From NCBI RefSeq assembly GCF_902167145.1, contig NC_050098.1, forward strand, positions 77,354,207 through 77,418,206: a DNA stretch of 64,000 bases, given 5' to 3'. Under the pieces are notes generated by a model. It was not told the DNA's origin, ran no database searches, and saw only the letters and a program-made list of their open reading frames with translations. This DNA is from Zea mays (Eukaryota > Streptophyta > Magnoliopsida > Poales > Poaceae). Made by a program: the position numbers and the translations under genes. How positions within the stretch are numbered: position 1 is the first letter of the stretch; each line of letters opens with the position of its first letter. Below are positions 22,856-34,400 of this stretch, piece after piece.

Positions 22856-22860
22856 TGCGT

Positions 22861-24473
22861 GGGGTAGTTCAATTCATGTTTCCGCAACTGACGAGACGCA
22901 TAGGCAATCACATGCCCTTCCTGCATGAGCACACATCCCATGCCTTGGCCACATGCATCACAGTAAATGTCAAATCCCTTCTGTAGGTCTGGCATAACCA
23001 ACACTGGTGGTGACATCAATCTCTTCTTCAATTGATTAAAACTATCTTGGCACTTCTCGTCCCACTTAAACTCTCTTCCCTTCTCCAGAAGCGAGGTCAT
23101 AGGCTTGGCGATTTTAGAAAAATCCTTCAATAAATCTCTGATAATAGCCAGCAAGCCCCAGGGAACTGCGGATCTCCGTAACTGTAGTGGGTACTCTCCA
23201 CTCCATTATCTCCTTGACTTTAGCAGGATCCACTGATATTCTACCATTAGAAATGATATGTCCAAGAAATGGCACCTCGCCAATCCAAAACTCGCACTTG
23301 CTAAACTAGGCATAGAGTTCGTTATCTTGTAGCTTCTGTAGCACCAATCTCAGATGTTCCTCATGATCGCTATCACTCTTGGAATAAATAAGAATATCGT
23401 CGATGAATACTATGACGAATCTGTCCAAATACTCCATAAACACCTTATTCATCAAATTCATAAAATATGCTGGTGCATTAGTTAGTCCAAACGACATAAA
23501 GGTGAACTCATATAATCCATATCGAGTCGAGAAAGCTGTCTTGGGAATATCCGATGGCCTAATCTTCATTTGATGGTATCCTGATCGGAGATCAATCTTT
23601 GAGAACACCCTAGCACCTCTCATTTGATCAAATAAATCCTCAATGCGGGGTAACAGATACTTGTTCTTCACAGTAACATCATTAAGAGATCTATAATCCA
23701 CACACATCCTTTGTGATCCATCCTTCTTCTGTACAAACAGAACCGGCGCTCCCCAAGGTGAGGAACTCGGACGAATGTACCCAGCCTCTTGTAACTCAGT
23801 TAACTATTTCTTCAGTTCCTTTAACTCTTCTACAGACATCCTGTATGGCCGTTTAGAAATAGGGGCAGTTCCAGGTAAGAGATCAATAACAAACTCAACT
23901 TCTCTATTAGGTGGCATCCCTGGCAACTCCTCTAGAAAGACATCAGGAAAATCTCTAACCACAAGGATGTTGTCACCAACAAACTCCTTAGGTATGAAGA
24001 ACATTGCACGTTTGGATGAGGTGGTTACTGCAATATTAACTTGAAATCTTTCTCCTTTAGGGGTAGTGAGTTCTACGGTACCTCTACCACATGCTATTAT
24101 GGCCTTTGCCTTTCTTAACCATGACATACCAAGGATCAGATCTATACTGCTTGCCTCTAATATTATAGCAGTAGCTCCAAATTCTCTCCCCATAATAGTT
24201 AATGTCAATCTACGTGTCATTTGATTTGCCTCAACAGGCCCTTTAGGTGTAATTACTATCATTGGTTTTCTCATATTTAGCAGTGGTATCTCATTTGTGT
24301 TGGCATATCGAGCAGACATGAATGAATGTGTAGCACCAGAATCAAATAATATAGTTGCAGAAATTGCATTAACGTAAAACATACCAAGTACGATGTCAGC
24401 ACCATCTGGAGTAGCATCAACGCTGACTTGATTAACCCTGGCAATAGAGAATCCCTTGCCAGATCCTGGAGTT
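22861..24473 (-). pseudogene. pol: L3 protease, RT and start of RNase H
   Basis: Upstream half of L3 pol. Protease has LFDSGATHSF (near 24345), catalytic Asp present, and LILGMSWLRK. RT follows: GMPPNREVEF, KRPYRMS, RSGYHQM, the catalytic FIDD at 23395-23400, FLGHIISNG. RNase H begins [11 protein letters not shown] and is cut at YPTH by L4. Defects: TAG or TAA stops at about 23805 (after ELKELKK) and 23304 (after NELYA), and an extra T in a T-run near 23115 that shifts the frame between RT and RNase H. Domain order and length are normal for a chromovirus. Confidence 0.85.
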
Positions 24474-25648
24474 TGCTGCTTATTCTGAATAGGAGTATTA
24501 GCAATCCTCTGTGGGCAAGCATTTGCATTATGTCCAATCTTCCCACACTTGTAGCAAGTAGTGCCTGCACTCTGTCCTGAGAATTTCGTCGGGGTACCAG
24601 TGGGGGTAGCCTGACGAGGCGGTGGAGTCCTCTGAGGTGATTGCTGAACTGGGCGCTGGCCTCCGCCAGTGTGAACTAGTGTGCCCTAGGGTGAACTATA
24701 GCGAGGACGAACACTGCTGCTTCCTTGTCCTTGGGATATAGCTTTCCTCTTCAAATCTCCTAGCTGAACATGCTTGTGTTCAATAGCTAGGGCCTTATCA
24801 AGAAGCCTCTGAAATGATGGGAACGTATGTGCCACTAGAGCATACTGCAGGGGTCCATTAAGTCCTTCTATAAAATGCTCCTGCTTCCTCTCATCCTCAG
24901 CAACTTCATCTGGAGCATATCTGGATAGCTGGATAAACTTGTCACGGTACTCGCTGACTGACATGCTTCCCTGGTTCAGCGATAGGAATTCCTTCTTAAT
25001 CTTCACCAGTACAGCCGGTATATGATGGTTCCTGAACTGCGTCGTGAACTCCGCCCAAGTAATAGTATCAACAACATCATGGGCAGCAGTATATGAATCC
25101 CACCAATCAGCAGCAGGACCTGTCAGACGACCAGAAGCATATAGAACCTTCTCCCGGTCAGTGCACTGAGCAATGTTCAACATCTTCTCTACGGACTTCA
25201 GCCAATCATCTGCGTCCAGTGGATCAGGAGAACTAGCAAATGTCGGTGGCTTATGGCTCATGAATTACCGGTGCTTATCTCGTGGTGGAACTGGTGGTGG
25301 TGGTGGAGGCAGTGGTGCTTGTTGCTGTTGCTGCTGTTGCTGTTGCTATTGCGCCCTACTTTCCTGGTGTATCTCTTCTCGTTCTTGGTGCAGCTCTCGA
25401 CGTATATCCTCCTGCTCTTGGCGCATCTCCTGGCGTTCCTGTTGCATCTGAGCACGGATATCTGCCATAGTGTCAGCCATTTGTTGCATCATCCTCAGCT
25501 GAGCTGCAACCAGTGGGTCAACTCATGCTGGTGGAGGCGGTGGTGGAGGATCCATCTCTACTGGTTGTGGCTGGGGTTGTCTAAATATCCTCCGAGTGTG
25601 CCGATTGGGAGGTAAATCAATTCCACCACCCTTCCTGGTATTAACCAT
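24474..25648 (-). pseudogene. gag: L3 gag
   Basis: Start ATG at 25648, directly after TTTCTAACTCAG. The N-terminus is Pro-rich, then a charged M/Q/E/R stretch and a polyglutamine tract from a CAG/CAA repeat (about 25320-25352). The Gag core domain (PF03732 type: DPLDADDWLKSVEK, GPAADWWDSY, FRNHHIP, LNQGSMSVSEY) lies at 25235-24760. The zinc knuckle CYKCGKIGHNANAC (CCHC intact) lies near 24514-24555. In-frame stops near 25526, 25349, 25265 and 24684 show decay. Gag would form the cytoplasmic virus-like particle. Reading continues into protease in the same frame. Confidence 0.82.
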
Positions 25649-26129
25649 CTGAGTTAGAAATATATGGTAAGAGAGAATAGTAGACAAGGCAGGTAGTTAC
25701 GAATCATGTTACTTTGGGGGATTTATTAGCTAAGCAGATTAATATTTTATCTACCATAGCTAATTACCTTATGTTGGTACATACTAAGATGTCCATATAT
25801 AATATTTCAATCAATCAAAGAAGCAAATCAGGCATTTATCATTAGAACAATCAACCAATATTTTAAATAGAGAAAATAGTTTTAAATTTTGTCTTAGGCC
25901 TCCTATCTCTTAGAAAGGTCATAAATGTAGGATGCCAAGGTGTGAAATCCATCTTGTCTCAGAGTAGAAAAGATAATAGTAAACAGAGTAGAACAGCTAA
26001 AGATGAGACATGATCAAGATAAGTATAGAGAGAATCAGAGTAAGGTAAGTATAGAATGAATCAGAGTAAGATAAGTAGGTAAGGGTTTTGTCCATTTCTA
26101 TCTAGGTTTCGTCCTACAGTCAACATTTC
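25649..26129 (-). other. L3 untranslated leader
   Basis: About 480 bp between PBS and gag ATG with no coding signal. It matches the L4 leader by eye and ends in a pyrimidine-rich TTTCTAACTCAG at the ATG. Confidence 0.6.
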
Positions 26130-26140
26130 CTCTGATACCA
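26130..26140 (-). other. L3 primer-binding site
   Basis: Reverse complement TGGTATCAGAG, four bases from the 5' LTR end: the initiator-Met-tRNA type. Confidence 0.85.
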
Positions 26141-26144
26141 CTTC

Positions 26145-29100
26145 TGTCACACCCGGCTTTAAGGAACAAAGCCAGGTGCATCTCATACATGCGCCAAGAA
26201 GACAACATATATAATAACAGAGTGTATAGAGATAAATGTCACAATAATCAGAGTATTTATTACATAGCGGAAGTCTTATTACAAAATAAAAGATAAATAT
26301 AAAACGAACTAAGGATCGTCATTGGCGCCAATGTCAACTGAGAAACGCCAGCTAGATCAGATCAAACTCCTCACCTTGTGGCTCCTCCTGAACCACCTGT
26401 TCTTCTCCTGTGGGGGGGTGTGAGACAGCAAGGGTGAGCTCACACATGATCATAGCTCAACAAGTTGTGGGGAACCAGTGGACATGAACTCACAAAGGTG
26501 GGAGTTCATGTGATGTGTAAGGCTAATCAACAACAGGGGTTAAAGCTGAGCATTGCTTTTAAGTAGTTGGTCAAAATTTTATTAGCAGTTACTAAATGTA
26601 AGTAAATACCAAACCTTAAATAAAGTAATAGAACAAAATTAATAATAAACCCATGCAATGCAAATGACAAATTGAATTTAAGTTCCATAATTTAATCATC
26701 AGAGAGTCTAGAGCTGCTCATGACCGTGAGCTTGGCTAGTATACCAGTTTTACACTCTGCAGAGGTTGTACCCTGTACCCACAAGTCATGTTACCCATCT
26801 GCCAAGGGGTCGCGACTCCCGTACACCTCTACCAAGGAAGCGAGGCAGGGCAACATTACGAGGCCTTTACAAAGTTCCACTAGCTTCCGACAACCCGCTA
26901 CAGTTTATGGGAAGCGCGCTTGCAAGAATCCCCCGTCTAACCGCCATCGCAGCAAAATCAACCCAAGAACCTCCTTGCATGCAACCCCCCTACTGCCCTT
27001 GCCCCTTTCGGGTAAGGTAGTCTTCCACTAGCTTTCCTAATTAGTCAGCCAAGGGCGTCCCATTAAGCCCTTGTGGTGGCACGTGTTTCTCAAGTTAAGC
27101 TCCATGTTCCAATTAACATTAATGATCTTGACATGAACATAAATAGAATAACAAAATATCTGGAACATGGATATAACAAAATATTATCCTAAAACCATGT
27201 AAAGCAATAGCCAAACTACCCAAGTGATTCAGGGATAACAAGGTAAAGAGATAAACAATCTAGGGTGACCTATCGGGTCCCATCAAAATTAACCTATGCA
27301 TGAATAAGTGACATTAAAGAACATTATTGGGTAAAAAGTGGTCAAGGGCACAACTTGCCTCCAACGAGCTCCTGCTCAGCAGTCTCCACCAGCTGAACCC
27401 CAGGATCCTCTATGACTTGCTCGTCTACTCGCATCAACACAATACAACATAGTATAGCAAAAATTAACATCACACCAAACAGGTAAATAAAATATACAAT
27501 AAAAATCTACACATTAAAATGAGAACTTAGGAACAGGAATCATTAATTTTGGAGTTATGGATTTTAAGTTATGAATTTCCAAAGGTTTAATGTGCTTGAA
27601 ATGGAATTAAATGAGAATTTAATTTTCTTACTGTTTTCATGCCCAAAACAGAGACTCTAAGTGATAGAGAATAATGTTACAAAATTTTAGAAACTGACAT
27701 GAAGTGGTTTGGAGTTCATATAAATTTTCTATGAATTATTGAAGTTCTAGTAATTGTTTTCCTATTAAAAATCTATTTTCCAATTTATTTATTCAATTCC
27801 AAACTGCACTGGACCGGGCCTCATTTTCCAGGAAAGTCCGGGGCTCTGGCGCAAAATAACCCAGACACAGCGCACAGTTATATAGGACGACGGGTTTGTT
27901 TCCAGAAAGTCCGAGGTTTCTTAAGTAAAATGTCCCTGCGAAGGGGGTATCGCTTGATCTCAGCCGTCGGATTAGGAACCAGCGGATCTAATTAGATCTA
28001 CGACTCACGTGACTCCACACCCAACATCAATCGTCCGATCACAAGCCTACGCTCTGGATTGAAAATAGCCTAAACCAACCCATTGCCCGTGCGATCAGAA
28101 TCTTACGGTCCAGATCTAAATCGCGAAGGGGTATCCTACAATCTAATCCTAATTGTGGAGTCCAGGATGGACAGTCGATGGCAGTCTTCCCCAACCCGAC
28201 CCCGGCAGTGGCGGAGCGCCAGCCCCGGCACGGCGGCGCCATGGCTGGGACATTCCAAAGAACAGTACCACGCGCAACGCACAGATCCGAGATGCTCTAA
28301 TCGATGCCCTAAGCACAATGAATGCGATGAACGTGAACTTACTCCGCAATACGACGCAGAAAGTCTTGGCCACAGCGAGCGGCAGATCTTCCTCAACGGC
28401 GACAACTTCGTGGGCTCCCTGGTTTCGATTCCGCCCGACGAGTCTGGGTATACCAACAACGAGTTGGCCCGAAGCGCTCCGGACCAAATGGATGGCTCAA
28501 CGGTGGCAGTGGCGAGGTAGTGCTGAGATGCATGGTCATCGTTAATGGCGCGTCTGCTCCAAGTCACCCTCTCACACGGCAGCATGGTATTGACAGGTCA
28601 CGGGTGGATAGGGGTGGATTAGAGCACCCTACGCACCCATATAGGCCAGGCCGAGCGGTTCGGAACCAGGTAACGAACCCCCGAGATCAAGGCGTAGCTC
28701 CGCCATCCTCGCGCGGTTTGTTGGAGTTCCACAGAGCCGGCGCGCGTGGGGAGAGAGGTTGGTGCTGACACGGCAGCCCCACACATCGGAGGACGCGGTC
28801 GATAGCTCAGTTCCGCGGCGCGCTGAACCCATGGGCCCGCATGACAGTCAACCGGCCAGGCGAGTGGTGGACTCCCGTTTGGGCCGCGCGGTGAGAGCAA
28901 GATGGGCCAAGAACGAAGAAATGAACCCATACTGGTATATCCTTTCCCTTTTATTTTTCTTTTTATTTTCCCTTCTCTTTATTCACAATTCAAATTTGAA
29001 TTTGAATTTGGTTATGAAGTTCACCCTTGATTAAAAACGTATTGATTCATACATAAGTAGAAGGCAATTATATTCCTATTCATGTATTTATTTTTATCTC

Positions 29101-29503
29101 ATTTGAATCTCTAGTTTGAATTTGAATCTTTTTGTGGACTTAACCTTTGAGTCAAATATTCAAAATCCAATATGTATAAAAATAATATATATTTTTATAC
29201 TTATTTTTATTCACCTATTAATTTCTCTCCTTCTCTCTTTTCTCAATTCTAGGATTTATTTTAGAATTTAAATCCCCGTTTGGATATTTAACATATTTCT
29301 TTTTACATTATTGTAATACTGTCACAAAAATGCACACAAAAATAAAATCCCAGCATGATGCATGTATTATCTTTGGGTATTTCTTGTTAATTATGTATTT
29401 GTGTAAGTAATGTGTTCACAGGGATGATAAACATGGGTAACACATATAGATATGGAGTAATATACTTTCTCTTTTTAGCCTTTCATACAAAGTAGGTGTT
29501 ACA
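26145..29503 (-). repeat. L3 5' LTR
   Basis: TGTCACACCCGG at 26145 to GTGTTACA at 29503, full-length partner of 7338-10668. In element orientation U3 is AT-rich and unlike L4 U3. A TATA-like CCTATATGGG lies at about 28637-28646 (minus) and the GC donor motif is at about 27354-27358 (minus). Confidence 0.85.
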
Positions 29504-29827
29504 ATTGGCCAATGAAATTATAAATAAGAATGAAAAAGGCACCCATGACGCCCGAAAAGAAGCTAGGCTAGCTGAAGAAGCTGCTGAGCGCGAAAGGCGC
29601 ATATGTATTGCTTTTGAATTTTAGCTTCGGTACTTACATTGTGGCTTCGAACTAATAGTTTACCTACAACAGCTGAACTGTCGCCGCAGCCGGAGCCGTC
29701 CAACCCCCTGGCTGATCCGGATATGAAGGAAGCACTTGATGCAATAAGCATTGCTAACTCTATTATTGATGAAGTTGTCAACAAGTTATTGAACAAAGCC
29801 GCAGAAAAAATCCTTAGAGAAGAATAG
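29504..29827 (+). pseudogene. Antisense accessory gene of L2, 3' portion
   Basis: Resumes the gene split by L3: the first codons after the junction continue the frame left at 7337. A charged A/E/R-rich helix runs to 29604. After a 68-bp intron the last exon (29673-29827) reads ELSPQPEPSNP... with a helical tail ending REE and a TAG stop at 29825. Codon phase is kept across the intron. The last exon has no defects of its own. Confidence 0.65.
29605..29672 (+). other. Second intron in the L2 accessory gene
   Basis: The donor ATAT|GTATTG and the acceptor TTTACCTACAACAG| flank 68 bp. A consensus branch site, ACTAAT, lies 16 bp upstream of the acceptor end. Splicing keeps the frame; reading through meets TAG at 29622. 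Confidence 0.7.
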
Positions 29828-30204
29828 ACTTTATTGTAATATTCGATGTATGAAACAATTGATGAGACATGTAAATTTCTGTAATATATTTCTTTACGAT
29901 CCATGAAATTTACATACATACCGTTTTTGAGCCTTCGACGAAAAAACACCTTCCCTTCTTTTCATGCTTCGTAAAGAAAGAAGCCCCTTTTATGGCAAGT
30001 CGGATAAAACTGTATTTCCCGAAGCTTACTTCATGCCTCAGCATATTTCTATTTTATGAAAGTTTTTTGTCGAAGATTAGCTTCGTATCCAATCATTGTG
30101 TCGTTGATGCGATATGATGCATGATGTAATGTTATGCGAAATGATATGATAACATGATGCAAAATGATGGCCATGCCGAAGGCACACACACGCCCACACC
30201 AGAA
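29828..30204. other. L2 non-coding spacer
   Basis: AT-rich sequence after the accessory-gene stop, with ATGATGCR-type short repeats near 30105-30165. No gene is seen. Its left end may hold the 3' UTR of the accessory gene. Confidence 0.5.
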
Positions 30205-30210
30205 TACACA

Positions 30211-30640
30211 AGACTCTGCATCCCCTTAGGAACGTCTTTTGAGTCTTTAAGCTCTGCATCCCCTTAGGAACGACTTTTGAGCTTCTTCACCTTCTATTTC
30301 GGTGGCATTTAAGCTCTGCATCCCCTTGGGAACGACTTTTGAGCTTCTTCACCTTATATTTCGGTGGTATTTGGCTCTGCATTCCTTTAGGAACGACTTT
30401 TGAGCAGAAAACATACACTGCGCTCCCTTGGGAACGACTTTTGCATCTTCGGATCATAATTTTTGGCTCTGCATTCCTTTAGGAATGACTTTTGAGCAGA
30501 AAACTTACGCTGCGCTCCCTTAGGAATGACTTTTGCAGCTTCGAATCATAATTTTTGGCTCTGTATTCCTTTAGGAACGACTTTTGAGCTTCGGAATTTA
30601 CTCCGCTTTCTTAGAAACGTCTTTCGAGCTTCGGAAGTCC
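30211..30640. repeat. Minisatellite in L2 between accessory gene and gag
   Basis: About nine copies of a core related to CTCTGCATYCCYTTAGGAAC followed by GACTTTTGAGC. They are spaced by about 45-61 bp and form higher-order pairs in which units ending TTCGGTGG alternate with units ending GAGCAGAAAAC. It is non-coding and lies where pol would be in an autonomous relative. Confidence 0.8.
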
Positions 30641-30773
30641 ATGAGAGATATATTTTACTCTGATACAGGCACAATTATTACAAGAAATAGAAATTAAGTT
30701 CTTCATTACTTGTTTCTCGTAGAAAAAATAAAACGGCATAAAAGATAAAGGTACATCAAAAGTAGGATATTCC

Positions 30774-31416
30774 TCAGTATATATGCTTCGATTCTGGTAC
30801 AGTGCTATTGACTATACGAGCTTCGGACTCCTCCCTGAAGTCACGCTGCTGTTGGGCATGTTGGTGCCCTTCTGGCTGCTGGCTTCGGGTGTGAGTAGGT
30901 GGCAATGGTGGTGGTAATCAGAGCTGGGGCCAGGAAGCTTGTGAACGACTTGCCGAAGCAACAGAAGCTGCAGGTTGATTACCCACGTATTCTGGTATAA
31001 AAGGAGAGTAGCACGAAGCAGTATGTAAGACCTGTTTCGGCTGATTTTGCCTCGCCTCTGCTTCGGCAATCTCCTTCTGCTTCTCAATGGTGACCTGGCA
31101 TGTTCTTGTAGTGTGGCCCTTGTCTTCTCCACAGAATAAGCAATAGAGCTTTCTGTGCTAATCCCCATACCTTCCTCTGAAGCCCCTGTCGCCTCTGCCC
31201 CTTGGGGCTGGTGGCCTGAAAGAGCTTTGTTGTTGCCCTAAGGATTGTGAGCTATGGTGTGGCCTTTGAAGCTGGCTTCCTCTGTCATCACTCTAGTTGG
31301 AGTTGTGGATTGATCTGACATGGCTAGGGTGGATTCTTCCTCCGAAGCCCCTAGTCATCTCAAAAAACCTATAAGCTTCTTCCCTTCTCTTGCGGAAATC
31401 ATTATCAGCCCGGATG
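30774..31416 (-). pseudogene. gag: L2 gag C-terminal half
   Basis: Minus-strand frame from the L5 insertion point to a TGA at 30774-30776. It contains FRKRREEAYRFFEMTRGFGG and a Gly/Arg/Gln/Ser-rich stretch. A CCHC-like knuckle CLFCGEDKGHTTRTC follows, with five residues between the second Cys and the His. Then come EIAEAEARQNQPKQ and a Pro/Gln-rich tail ending ESKHIY. Stops near 31272, 31159 and 30935 interrupt it. This is the gag type of Tat-lineage grass elements. The protein ends at its natural-looking stop with no pol behind it. The N-terminal half lies beyond L5, outside the window. Confidence 0.6.
31412..31416. repeat. Probable target duplication of L5, left (GGATG)
   Basis: GGATG directly precedes the LTR start TGTAACACCCC at 31417. 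The right-hand partner is outside the window, so this cannot be confirmed. Confidence 0.4.
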
Positions 31417-34400
31417 TGTAACACCCCAGGTGTTACCCAAGGCCCTGGCCATAGGAACACACCTATGGCCTATTTATCCAATATGCTAAATTGGAAAGTG
31501 AAGGCACTAAAAGTTTTAGAATCATGGCTAAGCTAAGTATTGATCATAATAAGAGAGATACCCTAGCCTTCATACATTCTCACTCATGAAAAAGATACTA
31601 AAACCCTAAGTTCCCCCTTAAGCCATTAAACCCTAAACATTGGATAAAAGGGAAAAGATTATGCAAATGGCTAAATCATGAAATGAAACCTTTACAAAAA
31701 ATGAAGTACATTAATAAAGCTACAAAATGTAGTAAGGGAAGTTTTACAAAAAGGCCCAACAAAAACCCCAAAACAATTCACTAAGTGGAGAGCACACTAG
31801 AGCCATCAAAATTTCTCTAAGTCCCAAATCAGCCCTAGCCTAAAGATAAGATGTGTTCACCCTTGTGCTGGCGCCAAAACCACTTGGTCCAAATAACAAA
31901 AAGTGGCCAAACTACCCAAGGCACACCCCTGAAAAATTTGAAACCGATCTAGGGTCGTTTGACACAGTTTGGCATCTATTTTTGTCACTGGTGAACAGTG
32001 CAGACCAACAAGACTTGGCGCCAACATATCTTCTAAGCTAGGCCAGATCTTCCGTTGGAACTCACATGAACTAGCTAGCTCTAGGTGCCAGGAAGAAATC
32101 TTGCACAAGACATTTGGCGAGATTCGCACGTTTGGGAGCTCTACAGGCGCAAGAACTTTGGCAGATGAACACGAACACGTGTTCGACGCACCCTGGCTAT
32201 GCCAGAACACGCCCACGGCGCTTGGCCCACGCACGCAGCCCCGCACCCGCGGCTATAAAGCCCACATCGGTCTCGACCGTACACCCCCGCACGTCCCTGA
32301 CCCAGCCCGAGCACGAGTTCGCCGGCGTTTGCCCAGAGAACCACGTGCCAGCGGCCGCGCAAGCCACGACCACCATAGACCGTCCAAGCCAGCCATCCTC
32401 CACCCCGTCCAACCTTTGGGCTAGCTTCTCCGGACCTCAGTGAAGCTCCCCGAGCTGCGGATTGGACATAACCTCACTGGAGACGCCGGATCAACATCGC
32501 CAGACTTCAACCGGCCGCCGTCGCACGTAGACCAAAGCACCACGGTAAGCCATTCATCGATTCCTTGTACCTATAGCATCCGTAGCATCCAGTGAAGCTC
32601 CCCATGCCATTTGATTGAACCCTACCGCTGTGAGCAGGCCTGAGCACACGCCGTCGATGAGCCCGACCACCTGTGCACGCGGCCAGCCCTATTCCGGCCA
32701 TCACCGTCGGTGATCCGCACCTCGACGTGACCGCCAGGACCTCCCGGACCTCACCTAGCCCTCCACCGGGCCTCCCTCGCCGCCGGTAAGCCACACCACC
32801 CTTTTTCCTCTCTGCGGTCACTGTTACGGTGGGGAAGGAGCCTGGGTTGAAAGAAAGAAAATCTAGGGGGGTTTTTGCGAGGTCAGAGACTCAGGGGAAC
32901 AGTTCCGCAGGGGCACCGTTGAAAGGAATAGTTAAAGGAAACCCCAGGGGCCTCAGTGCAAATCTGTTTTCCTTAAACCTTTTAAGTTTTATTCTTTTGA
33001 ATGAGTACAGAACTTGCAAAATTCATAACTTGAATTTTATCCAACCAAATTTGGTCAAACCAATTTTGCTAGGTCCTAAATATTATGAACTACTTAGGAA
33101 AAATAACAACCACCCTGAGTACTGCAATACTTTTTAGAGTTTTAATTTAAATAAGTATACTACCCAAAACTAAATAAAAAGAGGAAAAATAGAAATACTT
33201 TTGGACTGAGGGTAAGAAAATTTAGAGACATACGTAACTACTAACTACCCTATTTTAAAAAGGTTAAACTCCCCAGTATACTAGATTAAGGAAGGATTAA
33301 CCACAAAAACTTGTTTTGGTCCAAACCTTAAGAAAATGAAAAGGAGAATGAAAAATAATAACCAGAGGGCAACCCCATTTTTCCTAGTTTTCTTAAGTAG
33401 AATAGTTCATAAGAAAATTTTGTTGAACCCTCTATTAGTACAAAAGAAATGCACCAAATTTTATTTCATAAAAACAATAAGAACTTAGAAAAATTCTAGA
33501 AAAATAACCCTAAGGAGAAACTACCCCAATCCTTGGGATAACTACTAATATGCTAGTATAAATTTAGGAAAAATATAAGTTTCTGTTGTTTGATATTTTT
33601 CAAATGACAAGTTAGTTATAAGTGCCCTTTTGACATTATACTTTAGAAAATCACAACTAAATAACCATAAGGTCACTTTCTGTGATTTTTGGCACAGAGA
33701 CCTATTATTACCCATAGATATTGGCAAAAATAATTTTTAATCCAGAACCCTCACCTAAATTAGACCTGTAGTGCAAAGTGACCTTCTACCCTCACTTTTG
33801 TCATTTTTGCCCAATGTTTATCTGAATTAATTCTAACCTCAAATTTGTAGAATAAACTACAAAGACCATTGTTTACCCACTGTAATTTTTGCAACATTTT
33901 TGGAAAAATCTAAATCACCATGGTAGTTCAAGAGCACTCAAAAATAAGCATAAATAGAAAGTAAAAGAGGAATTGTGGAAGAAATTAATATTATACATCT
34001 AAATCTCCCTAAGAGTCCAATAAAACATAAAGGACACGATTAAAAGTTTTAAGTTCACTCAAGACCCTAAGATAGGTGTGTAGAGAACACTTAAGGCACC
34101 ATCCGATAAAGAAACCCTAGTTTACCCACTGTTTTAATATTGTTTCACCATACCTAGTAATTACTAAATTGACACATTATTAATATACATGTATCTTATT
34201 CATTGCATTCAATATATTGTAATCTCGCTGATGGATAGTACGTCCTCATTCCGGAGCAAGGAGTTGCTCAGGAGGTAGTCCCGGAGCCTGCACCAGAGCC
34301 TGCTACTGAGGACCTGCCTGCCCCAGCTTTTGAAGGCAAGCCCCGGTTTTATGCATAACCATTATATATATGCTATTTTACTGCACTTAATGTTTGTAGG

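Larger units (their letters stand above)
7338..29503 (-). mobile_element. L3: chromovirus (Tekay/Del-type) retrotransposon
   Basis: A complete element on the minus strand with a perfect 5-bp target duplication ATTGG. It has LTRs of 3331 bp (7338-10668, 3') and 3359 bp (26145-29503, 5'), a PBS at 26130-26140 and a polypurine tract at 10669-10686. Gag, protease, RT, RNase H, integrase and a chromodomain run from 25648 to 10709, with L4 inserted in RNase H at 12484-22855. Without L4 the internal region is about 5.1 kb. The domain order and the C-terminal chromodomain place it in the chromoviruses; the long LTRs and short single-frame polyprotein suggest the Tekay/Del clade. At least three stops in gag, two stops and two frameshifts in pol make it non-functional. 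Confidence 0.85.
3550..31416 (-). mobile_element. L2: Tat-lineage LTR retrotransposon lacking pol
   Basis: A minus-strand element interrupted by L3 (7338-29503) and cut at 31416 by L5. In element order the visible parts are gag (31416-30774), a minisatellite, an antisense accessory gene (plus strand, 4499-29827), the polypurine tract and the 3' LTR (4196-3550). The 5' LTR is beyond the window. LTR start TGTTGGGGCC preceded by a GGGGCTAC tract, the gag type and the antisense ORF placement are typical of the Tat branch of Ty3/gypsy. No protease, RT, RNase H or integrase lies between gag and the accessory gene. That makes this copy non-autonomous, like the gag-only elements known from maize. It lies inside L1. 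The candidate left target duplication is AATGC (3545-3549); the partner is not visible. Confidence 0.65.

Noticed and set aside
25280..25360. Gly/Val or Cys/Leu-rich plus-strand ORFs
   Set aside because: They are the reverse strand of the CAG/CAA and proline repeats of L3 gag.
32507..32821. ORFs in the L5 LTR leader
   Set aside because: Same GC-rich leader region as L6, with no conserved protein between the two.
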